Source of the DNA: an uncultured Coriobacteriales bacterium
GTDB lineage: Bacteria; Actinomycetota; Coriobacteriia; Coriobacteriales; UMGS124
Direction of reading: 5' to 3'
Assembly: GCA_934662525.1 (NCBI GenBank)
Contig: CAKUKJ010000028.1
Span: 1-12,809 of the forward strand
DNA length: 12,809 bases
Below, one piece after another: positions 6,247-12,809 of this stretch. Under the pieces are notes generated by a model. That model saw only the letters and a list, made by a program, of their open reading frames with translations, had not been told where the DNA came from and made no database searches. The number at the start of each line of letters is the position of its first letter. Within the stretch, counting starts at the first letter, position 1. Made by a program: the position numbers and the translations under genes.

Positions 6247-7830
6247 GTGGAGTACATAGCCACCAACACATACGACTTCGTTCGCATCCGCACGACGGGC
6301 CTTGCATATGTGGACAAGACCGCCTACATTCGCACATTAGCCGACGGGCTCATGGGCAACCAGTTCTTCCTCTCCCGTCCCAGGCGCTTTGGCAAGTCGC
6401 TCCTCTGCTCGACGCTGCAATGCCTGTTTGAAGGCAGGCACGAGCTCTTCGAAGGGCTGGCCATCAACTCGCTGCCATGGGACTGGTCCAAAACCTATCC
6501 CGTGATTCGACTCGATATGGCGGCATGCGCGGGGGAGACGGTAGACGAGGTCGCTTCACGCACTCAGGCAACAATCGCAGCCGAAGCGGACAGACTCTGT
6601 GTGGCCTTAAGGGGAGGCGACGATCCGGTACTTAACTTTCGGTTCCTGGTTGACGACGTGGCGGCAACCAGCCCTAATGGTCAATGCGTGCTGCTCGTCG
6701 ACGAGTACGACAAGCCCCTCACCCGGTGGATCGGGACGAACGAAGTCCTCCCTTACCAGGCATTTCTGAAAACCTTTTACTCGGTGATAAAGCTCACGGA
6801 GTCACGTCAGCGCTTTTGCTTGATGACGGGCGTCTCCAAATTCTCGGAAGTCTCGATTTTCTCCGACCTCAACAACCTAACCGACATAACCATGGATACT
6901 CGGTTTGCCGCTCTGCTGGGCTACACGCACGACGAGGTGCGCACGAACTTCCCAGACAGGCTCTCCGCACTGGCGCAGGCCCTCGGCACCGACGTCGACG
7001 GCGCCTTCGCACGCCTTGAATCCATGTATGACGGCTATTGCTTCGACCGCTCGCTCACACGCGTCTTCAACCCTGTATCTCTGGGCCGTTGCCTGGATTC
7101 TGCCGACATGCGCTCCTACTGGTTCGAGACGGGCACCCCAGGCTGGCTCATGGCGTATGCCAAAAAAGAACCCATCGAGGTTGATTCCCTCGATATCCCC
7201 GAAGCGTCTCTGGGAACATACGAGCCCTCCAAACCCTCCATGCCCGCAGTGCTTCTCCAAACGGGATATCTCACAATCAAAAGCTTCGAGGAGTTCGGCC
7301 GCTCCAGAATCTACCGCCTCGGCTTTCCCAACCATGAGGTCGAAGACGGCTTCAACGAATGGTTGGCCGGAACGTACAGCAACGCAGACGAGGCAGAGAC
7401 GTCCGCCTGGGCCCTCGCATGCAGACGCGCGATTGCCGCCGGCGATGCTGAAGGATTTGTCGCCTCTCTCAAGAGCTTCTTCGCCTCCATCGGCTATGAC
7501 CTCACCGATCGCCTAACTGAGCAGGCATATCAGTGTGTTGCCGTCGCGATTCTGCGCTTTATCGGCATGTATGTTTCTGCCGAGGTCACGACTTCGACCG
7601 GCCGAATCGACATGGCCATGCATGCCGCGGGGCACGTGTTTGTCGTTGAGGTCAAGGTGGCAAGCGGAGAAGCCGCAGACGAAAAGGCAGCCCGCAAGGC
7701 CCTGGCGCAAATTCGAGAGCGCGGCTATGCGGAGCCTTGGAGCACCGGCACAAACGAAGTGACCCTTTTGGGTCTGACGTTCGACTGCCTTACCCACAAC
7801 GTTGGGGCCTGGGTGGCGGAGAGGCTGTAG
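6247..7830 (+). CDS. AAA-ATPase-like protein with C-terminal PD-(D/E)XK nuclease fold
   Basis: A 527-residue protein of the AAA-ATPase_like (PF09820) plus PD-(D/E)XK nuclease superfamily (DUF1703) architecture, abundant as multiple copies in gut anaerobes and of unknown biological role. The N-terminal region has YVDKTAYIRTL at 21-31 and the degenerate Walker A SRPRRFGKSLL at 43-53, then Walker B VLLVDEYDKPL at 148-158, and the characteristic FCLMTGVSKFSEVSIFSDLN at 190-209. The C-terminus has a nuclease-type core: GRIDMAM (Asp455) and VFVVEVKV (Glu468, Lys470). GTG is chosen because GGGGAGG (6235-6241) is five bases upstream and the family usually begins in this way (MEYIATNTYDF). It is a single-gene unit between oppositely oriented neighbours, ending at a hairpin at 7842-7867. 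Genome defence or a mobile-element link is possible, but not shown. Confidence 0.92.
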   Translation: MEYIATNTYDFVRIRTTGLAYVDKTAYIRTLADGLMGNQFFLSRPRRFGKSLLCSTLQCLFEGRHELFEGLAINSLPWDWSKTYPVIRLDMAACAGETVDEVASRTQATIAAEADRLCVALRGGDDPVLNFRFLVDDVAATSPNGQCVLLVDEYDKPLTRWIGTNEVLPYQAFLKTFYSVIKLTESRQRFCLMTGVSKFSEVSIFSDLNNLTDITMDTRFAALLGYTHDEVRTNFPDRLSALAQALGTDVDGAFARLESMYDGYCFDRSLTRVFNPVSLGRCLDSADMRSYWFETGTPGWLMAYAKKEPIEVDSLDIPEASLGTYEPSKPSMPAVLLQTGYLTIKSFEEFGRSRIYRLGFPNHEVEDGFNEWLAGTYSNADEAETSAWALACRRAIAAGDAEGFVASLKSFFASIGYDLTDRLTEQAYQCVAVAILRFIGMYVSAEVTTSTGRIDMAMHAAGHVFVVEVKVASGEAADEKAARKALAQIRERGYAEPWSTGTNEVTLLGLTFDCLTHNVGAWVAERL

Positions 7831-7841
7831 GGACAGAAAAT

Positions 7842-7867
7842 GGCGGGGTGGCACAAACCGCCCCGCC
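7842..7867. terminator. Bidirectional terminator between convergent genes
   Basis: GGCGGGGTGG and CCGCCCCGCC form a 10-bp stem (one G-U wobble on the plus strand, one C-A mismatch on the minus) with loop CACAAA. On the minus strand it is followed by ATTTTCTG, so it fits termination of the flavoprotein operon reading leftward; on the plus strand it can end the ATPase gene, 11 bases after its stop. Confidence 0.65.
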
Positions 7868-7999
7868 TTCATCAACCGACCCTTCGAGAAACTAGAAACG
7901 CGGCAGGCCGGGCTCCGTCGTCAAAACGCGGGTCCTGGCTTGCAAGGCGTCCGAAGGCGAGAAATACGTGAGCCTCGGCCCAACGCAGCAGATGCGGTG

Positions 8000-9724
8000 C
8001 TAGAGCCCCTGAGCTGCGTTCTTGCCGGCGACGTAGCCGTAGTACATCGCCATTGCGTGGCTGGCGCCGGAGAGCTTGAAGGGGTACTTCACGGCGAAAC
8101 GGTTGCCCTGGATGTTGCCGCAGGCGTACAGGCCGCCCAGCACCTTCTTGTCGCGGTCGTACACATGGGCGTCGGAATCGGGGTAGAGGCCGCCCATGGT
8201 GGTCAGGCACAGGCCGATGCCCATGCGGGAGGCGTAGAAGGGGCCGTCGACGACAGGCCAGAGGTACTTCTCCTGCTTGCAGAAGTCGTCGTCGTAGCCT
8301 GCGTCGCACAGCTCGTTGTAACGCTCGACGCTGGCCAGCGCAGCCTCCTTGTCGAAGTCGGCGTCGTAGGCAACGATGGCGTCGAAGAGCTCGTCGAGCG
8401 TCTCGCCCTTGAAGACGCTCTCATTGTCCACCAGGCCGTCAAGCTGCTCCAGGGTGTAGGCGCCGCCCTCGGTCACGGCCTGCTGAGACTGCTCCTCGAT
8501 GTGGGAGTCGCAGATGAGGAAGGCTTTGGTCTTGGGCTGGCGCTCAAGCACGACCTCGGTGTCGGAGCAGTTGGAGTCCTCGTTCATGAAGCGCTTGCCG
8601 TTGTAGTTGAGGCGCAGGTTCGGCGTGGTGAGGCCCATCGAGGTGGCCATGTTGGCCATATCGTTGGCGCCGCCCATGACGTGGCACATAGGCGCCATGA
8701 ACGTGGAGAAGGAGGCGCCTGCCCACCAGCCCATGCGGTAGCCGTCGCCGGTGTTGGTGGGGTTGCCCTCCACGTCGAAGTTGGGCCAAGCGGAGAGGTT
8801 GTTGTACTCGGCCATGACGGGATAGAACACGCGGCGCATGTCCTTGTCGCCCTCGCAGCCACCAGTCGCCATGATGACGCCGTTGGTGCAGGTGATCTTC
8901 TTGTACTTGCCCGTCTCGGCATTGCGCGCGTAGATGCCGGTCACGCGGCCGTCCTCCACGATAAGCTGCTCGCCGAAGTGGCCGAAGTACACGGTGCCGC
9001 CGGCCTCTTGCGCGCGGGCGCAGTTCTCATCGAGCACGTGCTGGTGGTTGGTGAACGAGACGCGCGTAGGGTAGGAAGCCTGGGGCTCGGTGGCGTAGTC
9101 GGGGTTGGCGCCCATGCAGTACACCATGTAGGGGTGCTCGGGGGTGGCGTTGGGATCCATCATGGCCGACATGTCGATCTCTTCGCCGGCAGCGGGCCAA
9201 TACATCTCGGAGTCTCCGTTTGCCCACCAGTCGAAGACGTCGGACTCATTCTTCACGAACTTGCGGATGATGGCATAGTCGGCGTACTGGGCGGAGTTGT
9301 TCCACTCCTCCTTGATGACCTCGTCCTCGTCGACGGTGCCCAGGCCCAGCTGCTCGGTCATGGTGCCGTTGACGTAGCAATACTGGCTGGAACGGCACTG
9401 GGGAGTCTCGCCCTTCTCGACGGCGACGACCTTCACGCCCTCCTCGGCGGCGGCGCGGAAGGCAGCGGTGCCGGCGACGCCCAGGCCGCACACGATGACG
9501 TCGCACTCGATCTCCTCCTCAACGTCGGCATCGTCGATTGCCGGGGGCTCAGCAGCCCAAGGGTACTCGGTGCCCCAGTCGGAGACGGCGTTGGCGCCCT
9601 CGGCCGTATCGGCGGCGGCGTCCTTGGCCTCGTCGGCAAGGGCAATGGAGCTCGCGGCAGCGGTGGCGACGGCAGCGGTGCCGGCAGCGGCGACAAAACC
9701 ACGACGGGAAACGGAAGCGCTCAT
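8000..9724 (-). CDS. Tat-exported FAD-dependent oxidoreductase, second gene of the flavoprotein pair
   Basis: A 574-residue exported flavoprotein of the same superfamily as the first gene in the window. The Tat signal is SRRGF at residues 6-10, followed by an Ala-rich hydrophobic region ending IALADEA near 33. FAD motifs are GLGVAG at 80-85 with Glu103, ATGGCEGD at 286-293, GKRFMNE at 376-382, TTMGG at 508-512 and GLYACGNIQGN at 531-541. In hand alignment with fumarate reductase the R402 position is Cys, the His before TMGG is Thr, and the C-terminal catalytic Arg position is Lys550 (YPFKLSGASH). The acceptor is therefore probably not fumarate. The start has AAGGA eight bases upstream; the stop is TAG. 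It lies 49 bases after the upstream paralogue, so the two should be one transcript. There is no haem motif. Electron donor and substrate are unknown. Confidence 0.93.
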   Translation of the reverse strand: MSASVSRRGFVAAAGTAAVATAAASSIALADEAKDAAADTAEGANAVSDWGTEYPWAAEPPAIDDADVEEEIECDVIVCGLGVAGTAAFRAAAEEGVKVVAVEKGETPQCRSSQYCYVNGTMTEQLGLGTVDEDEVIKEEWNNSAQYADYAIIRKFVKNESDVFDWWANGDSEMYWPAAGEEIDMSAMMDPNATPEHPYMVYCMGANPDYATEPQASYPTRVSFTNHQHVLDENCARAQEAGGTVYFGHFGEQLIVEDGRVTGIYARNAETGKYKKITCTNGVIMATGGCEGDKDMRRVFYPVMAEYNNLSAWPNFDVEGNPTNTGDGYRMGWWAGASFSTFMAPMCHVMGGANDMANMATSMGLTTPNLRLNYNGKRFMNEDSNCSDTEVVLERQPKTKAFLICDSHIEEQSQQAVTEGGAYTLEQLDGLVDNESVFKGETLDELFDAIVAYDADFDKEAALASVERYNELCDAGYDDDFCKQEKYLWPVVDGPFYASRMGIGLCLTTMGGLYPDSDAHVYDRDKKVLGGLYACGNIQGNRFAVKYPFKLSGASHAMAMYYGYVAGKNAAQGL

Positions 9725-9773
9725 AGGTGAAATCCTTCCTATTGGATGGACGAATATGCGAAACAGCTGGCCG

Positions 9774-11585
9774 CTACAGCGCGGCGGCGGCGTTCTGGCC
9801 GGCGAGCATGCCCATGGTCTCGGCCATGGAGAGCGACTGGCCGGCGATGCTCGTGAAGTACTGCCAGCCGAAACGGCCGCCCGAGGCGTTGCCGGCGGCA
9901 AACAGGCCGGGGATGGCGTTGTACTTCTGGTCGAGCACGCGACCGTCGGCATCGACGAGCAGGCCGCCCACCGTGACCATGAGGGCGCCGACCTTCTTCG
10001 TGCCCTTGTAGCCATAGAAGGGCGGGGTGGTCAGGGCGCACATGAGCGAGGGGTCCTTGCCGAAGTCGGTGTCCTTGCCGGCCTCGCACAGCTCGTTGTA
10101 GTGCTCGATGGTGGCGACGAAGTTGTCGAGCGCCTCGCCCTCGTAGCCCAGGTAGGTTCCCAGGGTCTCGAAGTCGTCGGCTGCGAAGACGTTGGCGGAG
10201 GTCATCGCGGCCACGATGCCGCCCGCAGCAGAGCCGTCGCCCTCAGGCGCACCGTTGCCTTCGCCCTCGGCAGCCTCGTCGGGCTTGCCGGCCGAGCCGT
10301 ACTCGCCGCCCTCGTAGGCAGCCTTCATCGTGGCGCGGATGGAATCGAGGTCGGTGTTCACCATGTCGAGCGCCATGTGGCCGTAGGGCTGGGCGTTGAG
10401 CAGGGGCTCGATGTTGTCGTCGAACACGGTGCAGATGTCGCCGGCAGGCTGCTTCACGCCAGGCATGGCCATAAGTTCGGTGGAACCGAAGCCCTCGTTG
10501 GAGTAGCGCTTGCCGTCGGCGTTGATCCACAGGGCCGCCGTCGCGCCGAGCAGGTCGACGGGCTGGTCGCAGGGGTACCAATAGCCGCCGTCCATCGTGC
10601 CGGCGCAGGGGTCGACGCGACCGCCGGCCCAAGTGCCCATGGCGATGCCCGAACCGTCCTGGTCCATCATGCAAGAAGTGGTGCAACCAGGCTCCTGGAG
10701 CTGGTTGATCTCCCACAGGAGGCCGTCGCGCATGGTCTCGTTGGCGCCGTAGCCACCGGTGGCCAGGACGACCTCCTTGGCGTTGACCTGAACGAACGTG
10801 CCGTCCTCGGCCTGGCCGTAAGCGCCCGTCACGACGCCGTCGGCATCCTGGATGAGCTTGTAGCCGGTCGTGCCCCAGAACACCTTGCCACCGGCCTCGG
10901 TCGCCACGTCGATGCAGCGGTCAAGGGCGTCGTTGATGTAGTCGCCCGTCATGGCCGTGCCGATCCAGCTCTTGAGGCCGGAGAGCTCCTTCTCGAAGAC
11001 GGTCGTGACGCCATCCTCGTAGCAGCGGATCTGCGTGTTCGCAAGCGTGTCGGCATCCACCTGGTCGAACAGCCAGTCGAAGCACGGGCCGCAGTTCTTG
11101 GCATAGTTCATGACAAGGCCGGGGTTGGAGCGGTTGTTGGAGCGCACCTGCCAGTCGTTCATGAACTCCACGACGTCGACCTCGGGCACGCCGCGACCCT
11201 TGAGGAACTCGGAGTTGATGTGGCCGATCTGGCCGCCGCCCATGATGACGCGCGCGCCCTCCTCGGCCTTCTCGAACGCGGCCACCTTGGCGCCGGCCTC
11301 GGCCGCGGCGCGCAGGGCACAGCTGCCGGCATGGCCCAGGCCGATGACGAGGACGTCGCAATCGTAGGTCTCGGCGATGTCGGTGGGGTCAGCGGGGGGC
11401 TCTCGCCAATCGCCGGCCTCCCCAGCCGTCGCGGCCGCGTCGCCCTCGGCGCCTTCGGGTGCGGGTGCGGGGGCCGCGGCCTGGTCGGCCAAGGCGGCAC
11501 CGGCGTCAACAGCGGCGGCCATCGCAGCGGTCACGCCCGCCGCCCCCACGACAAACCCGCGACGGCTCACCATGTTCTTCTGCAT
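9774..11585 (-). CDS. Tat-exported FAD-dependent oxidoreductase, first gene of the flavoprotein pair
   Basis: A 603-residue flavoprotein. The Tat signal is SRRGFVVGA at residues 8-16, then a long Ala/Pro-rich low-complexity region to about 60. FAD motifs are GLGHAG at 82-87 with Glu105, LATGGYG at 274-280, GKRYSNE at 358-364, VTVGG at 537-541 and GLFAAGNASGGRFG at 560-573. The equivalents of the fumarate-reductase catalytic residues are not kept (Ser at R402, Val at the His, Ser579 at the C-terminal Arg), so the substrate is uncertain. A low-complexity Gly/Glu/Ala insertion occupies about 427-456 and may be a surface loop. A CGPC motif is at 165-168, and 13 cysteines are scattered through the protein. 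The start at MQKNM is preceded by AAGGAAGG on the minus strand; a second ATG four codons later is also possible. It is divergent from the membrane protein at 11831, from which it is separated by 245 bases. Confidence 0.93.
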   Translation of the reverse strand: MQKNMVSRRGFVVGAAGVTAAMAAAVDAGAALADQAAAPAPAPEGAEGDAAATAGEAGDWREPPADPTDIAETYDCDVLVIGLGHAGSCALRAAAEAGAKVAAFEKAEEGARVIMGGGQIGHINSEFLKGRGVPEVDVVEFMNDWQVRSNNRSNPGLVMNYAKNCGPCFDWLFDQVDADTLANTQIRCYEDGVTTVFEKELSGLKSWIGTAMTGDYINDALDRCIDVATEAGGKVFWGTTGYKLIQDADGVVTGAYGQAEDGTFVQVNAKEVVLATGGYGANETMRDGLLWEINQLQEPGCTTSCMMDQDGSGIAMGTWAGGRVDPCAGTMDGGYWYPCDQPVDLLGATAALWINADGKRYSNEGFGSTELMAMPGVKQPAGDICTVFDDNIEPLLNAQPYGHMALDMVNTDLDSIRATMKAAYEGGEYGSAGKPDEAAEGEGNGAPEGDGSAAGGIVAAMTSANVFAADDFETLGTYLGYEGEALDNFVATIEHYNELCEAGKDTDFGKDPSLMCALTTPPFYGYKGTKKVGALMVTVGGLLVDADGRVLDQKYNAIPGLFAAGNASGGRFGWQYFTSIAGQSLSMAETMGMLAGQNAAAAL

Positions 11586-11830
11586 GTGCAAACACCTTCC
11601 TTTTTGAAGAGAAGACAGAACCCGGCGGTCGATGCGCCCCAGCCAGGGCTCTTGAACGCCATTCACGTTAGCCGCACGGCGCGCCTGTGACCATCAACGC
11701 TGTCTATGGGCTATCTCAACGCTTTGTATGAGGGGTTCTCGCTCCTCGCCGACCCCGAAATGCGCTATTGTTTCAACGCTAGGGGATTGACAAGACAAGC
11801 TGGGAAAACACGGTGGGGGCAATCGGGGAC
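11586..11830. promoter_or_regulatory. Divergent intergenic control region with TCAACGCT repeats
   Basis: This 245-bp stretch lies between the starts of the flavoprotein operon (minus) and the membrane protein (plus). It contains three copies of TCAACGCT in the same orientation at 11694-11701, 11716-11723 and 11773-11780. The first two start 22 bases apart, about two helical turns. A perfect TTGACA sits at 11787-11792, but no -10 box follows at the normal distance. The repeats are candidate regulator sites. Confidence 0.5.
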
Positions 11831-12809
11831 ATGTCAGAAGGACGGGCGACGACTCAGGCGGGCAACCCCATCATGCGCTACCTCAACGTGCGACGCGTGC
11901 CGAGAATCCACCCCGGGCTGCTCGCACTGGCGGCCCTCATCGCCACCGTGGCCATCTACCCGCCCAACGCGCGCCTCTATGCGGTGCTGCTTGAAGAGCC
12001 TAGCCGCGGCCGTGTCTTCATGCTCACGGCAGTCGTGACGGCGGCCGCGCTTGGGCTCGCAGTTGCCTCGAAGGCCGCGCGGCGCCCGAAATGGGTCGGG
12101 GTGCAACGCGGCGCCTGCCTTGCCAGCGCATCTATATATATGGTGGGAGAGGCCGGGTTCATCGGCTGCCTGCTCGACCCGGCTCTTCCCTTTGCGATCG
12201 TCCCCGTATGCGGCATGCTTGTCGGCGCGGCCCTGCTGCCCCTCACGCTTGCGTGGATCGACCGTTTCTCCGGCGATCTGCGCAGCGTCATGGTGCACGG
12301 AGGGCTCGTGTGCGCCCTGTCGGCCCTGCTCACCTGGATGGGCTCACTTCTTGACAAGCCGGCGCTGGCGGCATTCCTGCTCGTATTGAGCGCAGTGGGC
12401 GCCTTTGCGCCGGCTTTTCTGCCCATCCGCACATCGCACATGGGAAAGGCCATCCCGTCCGAAGGCACTACCGGCAACAAGCACGGCGACATGCCGACGC
12501 CCGCACAGGCAGGATGCTCGCAGCCACAGTACGCCGCAAGTGCAGCCATCCCGCAAGGGCGGCACACCGCAAACGCGGGCCAATCATCAATCCAGGCCGG
12601 AGACCTCGACAACACGACGGGCGAATCGGCCCCTCCCACGTTCCTCGCCTCGCTCTCAAACCTGCTCTCCATCATCTGGCTGCCGCTGTTGGGGTTCCTC
12701 ATCTTCCTTTTCATGACGAACGCCTACGAGTTCCCCCTCGACGTCATGCCCGTCAGCACCGAGATCACGGGCGCGCTCATCGCCTCGGCCATCACGCTCG
12801 CCGTGAGCC
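11831..12809 (+). CDS. Polytopic membrane protein, N-terminal part of a probable LuxR-type regulator (truncated by window end)
   Basis: The open frame runs off the window: 326 residues are visible. Hydrophobic segments appear at about 29-44, 62-79, 96-115, 121-143, 153-174, 178-199, 279-298 and 310-326, so at least eight helices. A long loop of about 75 residues (200-275, rich in Gly, Ala, Ser and Pro) separates the sixth and seventh. Coriobacteria have many LuxR-type regulators built of 10-12 membrane helices with a C-terminal helix-turn-helix, often next to Tat-exported flavoproteins. Position and topology fit that class, but the helix-turn-helix is beyond the edge, so this is inference. 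The start ATG at 11831 has only a weak ribosome site; the in-frame ATG at 11873 is an alternative. Transport or another role remains possible. Confidence 0.7.
   Translation, partial: MSEGRATTQAGNPIMRYLNVRRVPRIHPGLLALAALIATVAIYPPNARLYAVLLEEPSRGRVFMLTAVVTAAALGLAVASKAARRPKWVGVQRGACLASASIYMVGEAGFIGCLLDPALPFAIVPVCGMLVGAALLPLTLAWIDRFSGDLRSVMVHGGLVCALSALLTWMGSLLDKPALAAFLLVLSAVGAFAPAFLPIRTSHMGKAIPSEGTTGNKHGDMPTPAQAGCSQPQYAASAAIPQGRHTANAGQSSIQAGDLDNTTGESAPPTFLASLSNLLSIIWLPLLGFLIFLFMTNAYEFPLDVMPVSTEITGALIASAITLAVS

Noticed and set aside
7802..9730. 642-residue open frame on the plus strand
   Set aside because: It begins inside the end of the ATPase gene, is antisense to the 8000-9724 flavoprotein gene and has a repetitive low-information composition.
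9468..11690. 740-residue open frame on the plus strand across the two flavoprotein genes
   Set aside because: It is antisense to two well-supported genes, has a skewed Val/Gly/Ala/His composition and no domain; it is a codon-bias shadow in GC-rich DNA.
11787..11792. Perfect TTGACA as a promoter -35 for the membrane protein
   Set aside because: No -10-like hexamer lies at 16-18 bases downstream; the position holds ACGGTG.
1..12809. CRISPR array, tRNA or rRNA genes, prophage or insertion-sequence transposase
   Set aside because: No regularly spaced direct repeats, no cloverleaf-like sequence, no rRNA motifs and no transposase or integrase protein motifs were found.

Overview
The window is high in G+C and looks like a chromosomal segment of an anaerobic gut or oral actinobacterium of the class Coriobacteriia, most likely the Eggerthellaceae (Slackia/Eggerthella/Adlercreutzia type). 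The clues are three exported, Tat-signal-bearing FAD flavoproteins of the fumarate-reductase-like superfamily, a divergent multi-spanning membrane protein of the kind that carries a C-terminal LuxR helix-turn-helix in that family, and the codon usage. The species cannot be fixed from the sequence. No rRNA, tRNA, CRISPR array or transposase was found.

Layout. (1) 41-1660 (+): a Tat-exported flavoprotein, followed by a strong terminator that is the core of a ~98-bp imperfect hairpin. (2) 1661-2267: a gene-poor stretch with that hairpin and a second long inverted repeat (arms 1870-1900 and 2035-2066), probably an intergenic repeat element. (3) 2268-3783 (+): a MerR-type regulator whose stop overlaps the ATG of a DUF4230 membrane-anchored protein (ATGA overlap). 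The DUF4230 gene is frameshifted at a four-T run (3158-3161). A 37-residue membrane peptide gene (3999-4112) follows. (4) 4114-6046 (-): a nitroreductase and an M18 metallo-aminopeptidase, a likely two-gene operon converging on the small gene with one base between stops. (5) 6247-7830 (+): an AAA-ATPase-like / PD-(D/E)XK nuclease-fold protein. (6) 8000-11585 (-): two tandem Tat-exported flavoproteins, 49 bp apart. (7) 11831-end (+): a polytopic membrane protein cut by the window edge, divergent from the flavoprotein pair and probably its LuxR-type regulator.

How it fits together. The 8000-11585 pair and the divergent membrane protein look like one respiratory or detoxification module: exported flavin reductases probably fed by membrane electron carriers, under a membrane-bound regulator. 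By hand alignment none of the three flavoproteins keeps the His and Arg active-site residues of true fumarate reductases, so their acceptors are probably something else and are unknown. The MerR/DUF4230 pair is a separate translationally coupled unit. The most notable observations are the homopolymer frameshift with a coupled start, the long inverted repeats at 1678-2066, the perfect palindrome ahead of the MerR gene, the three TCAACGCT repeats in the divergent control region, and the active-site divergence of the flavoproteins.
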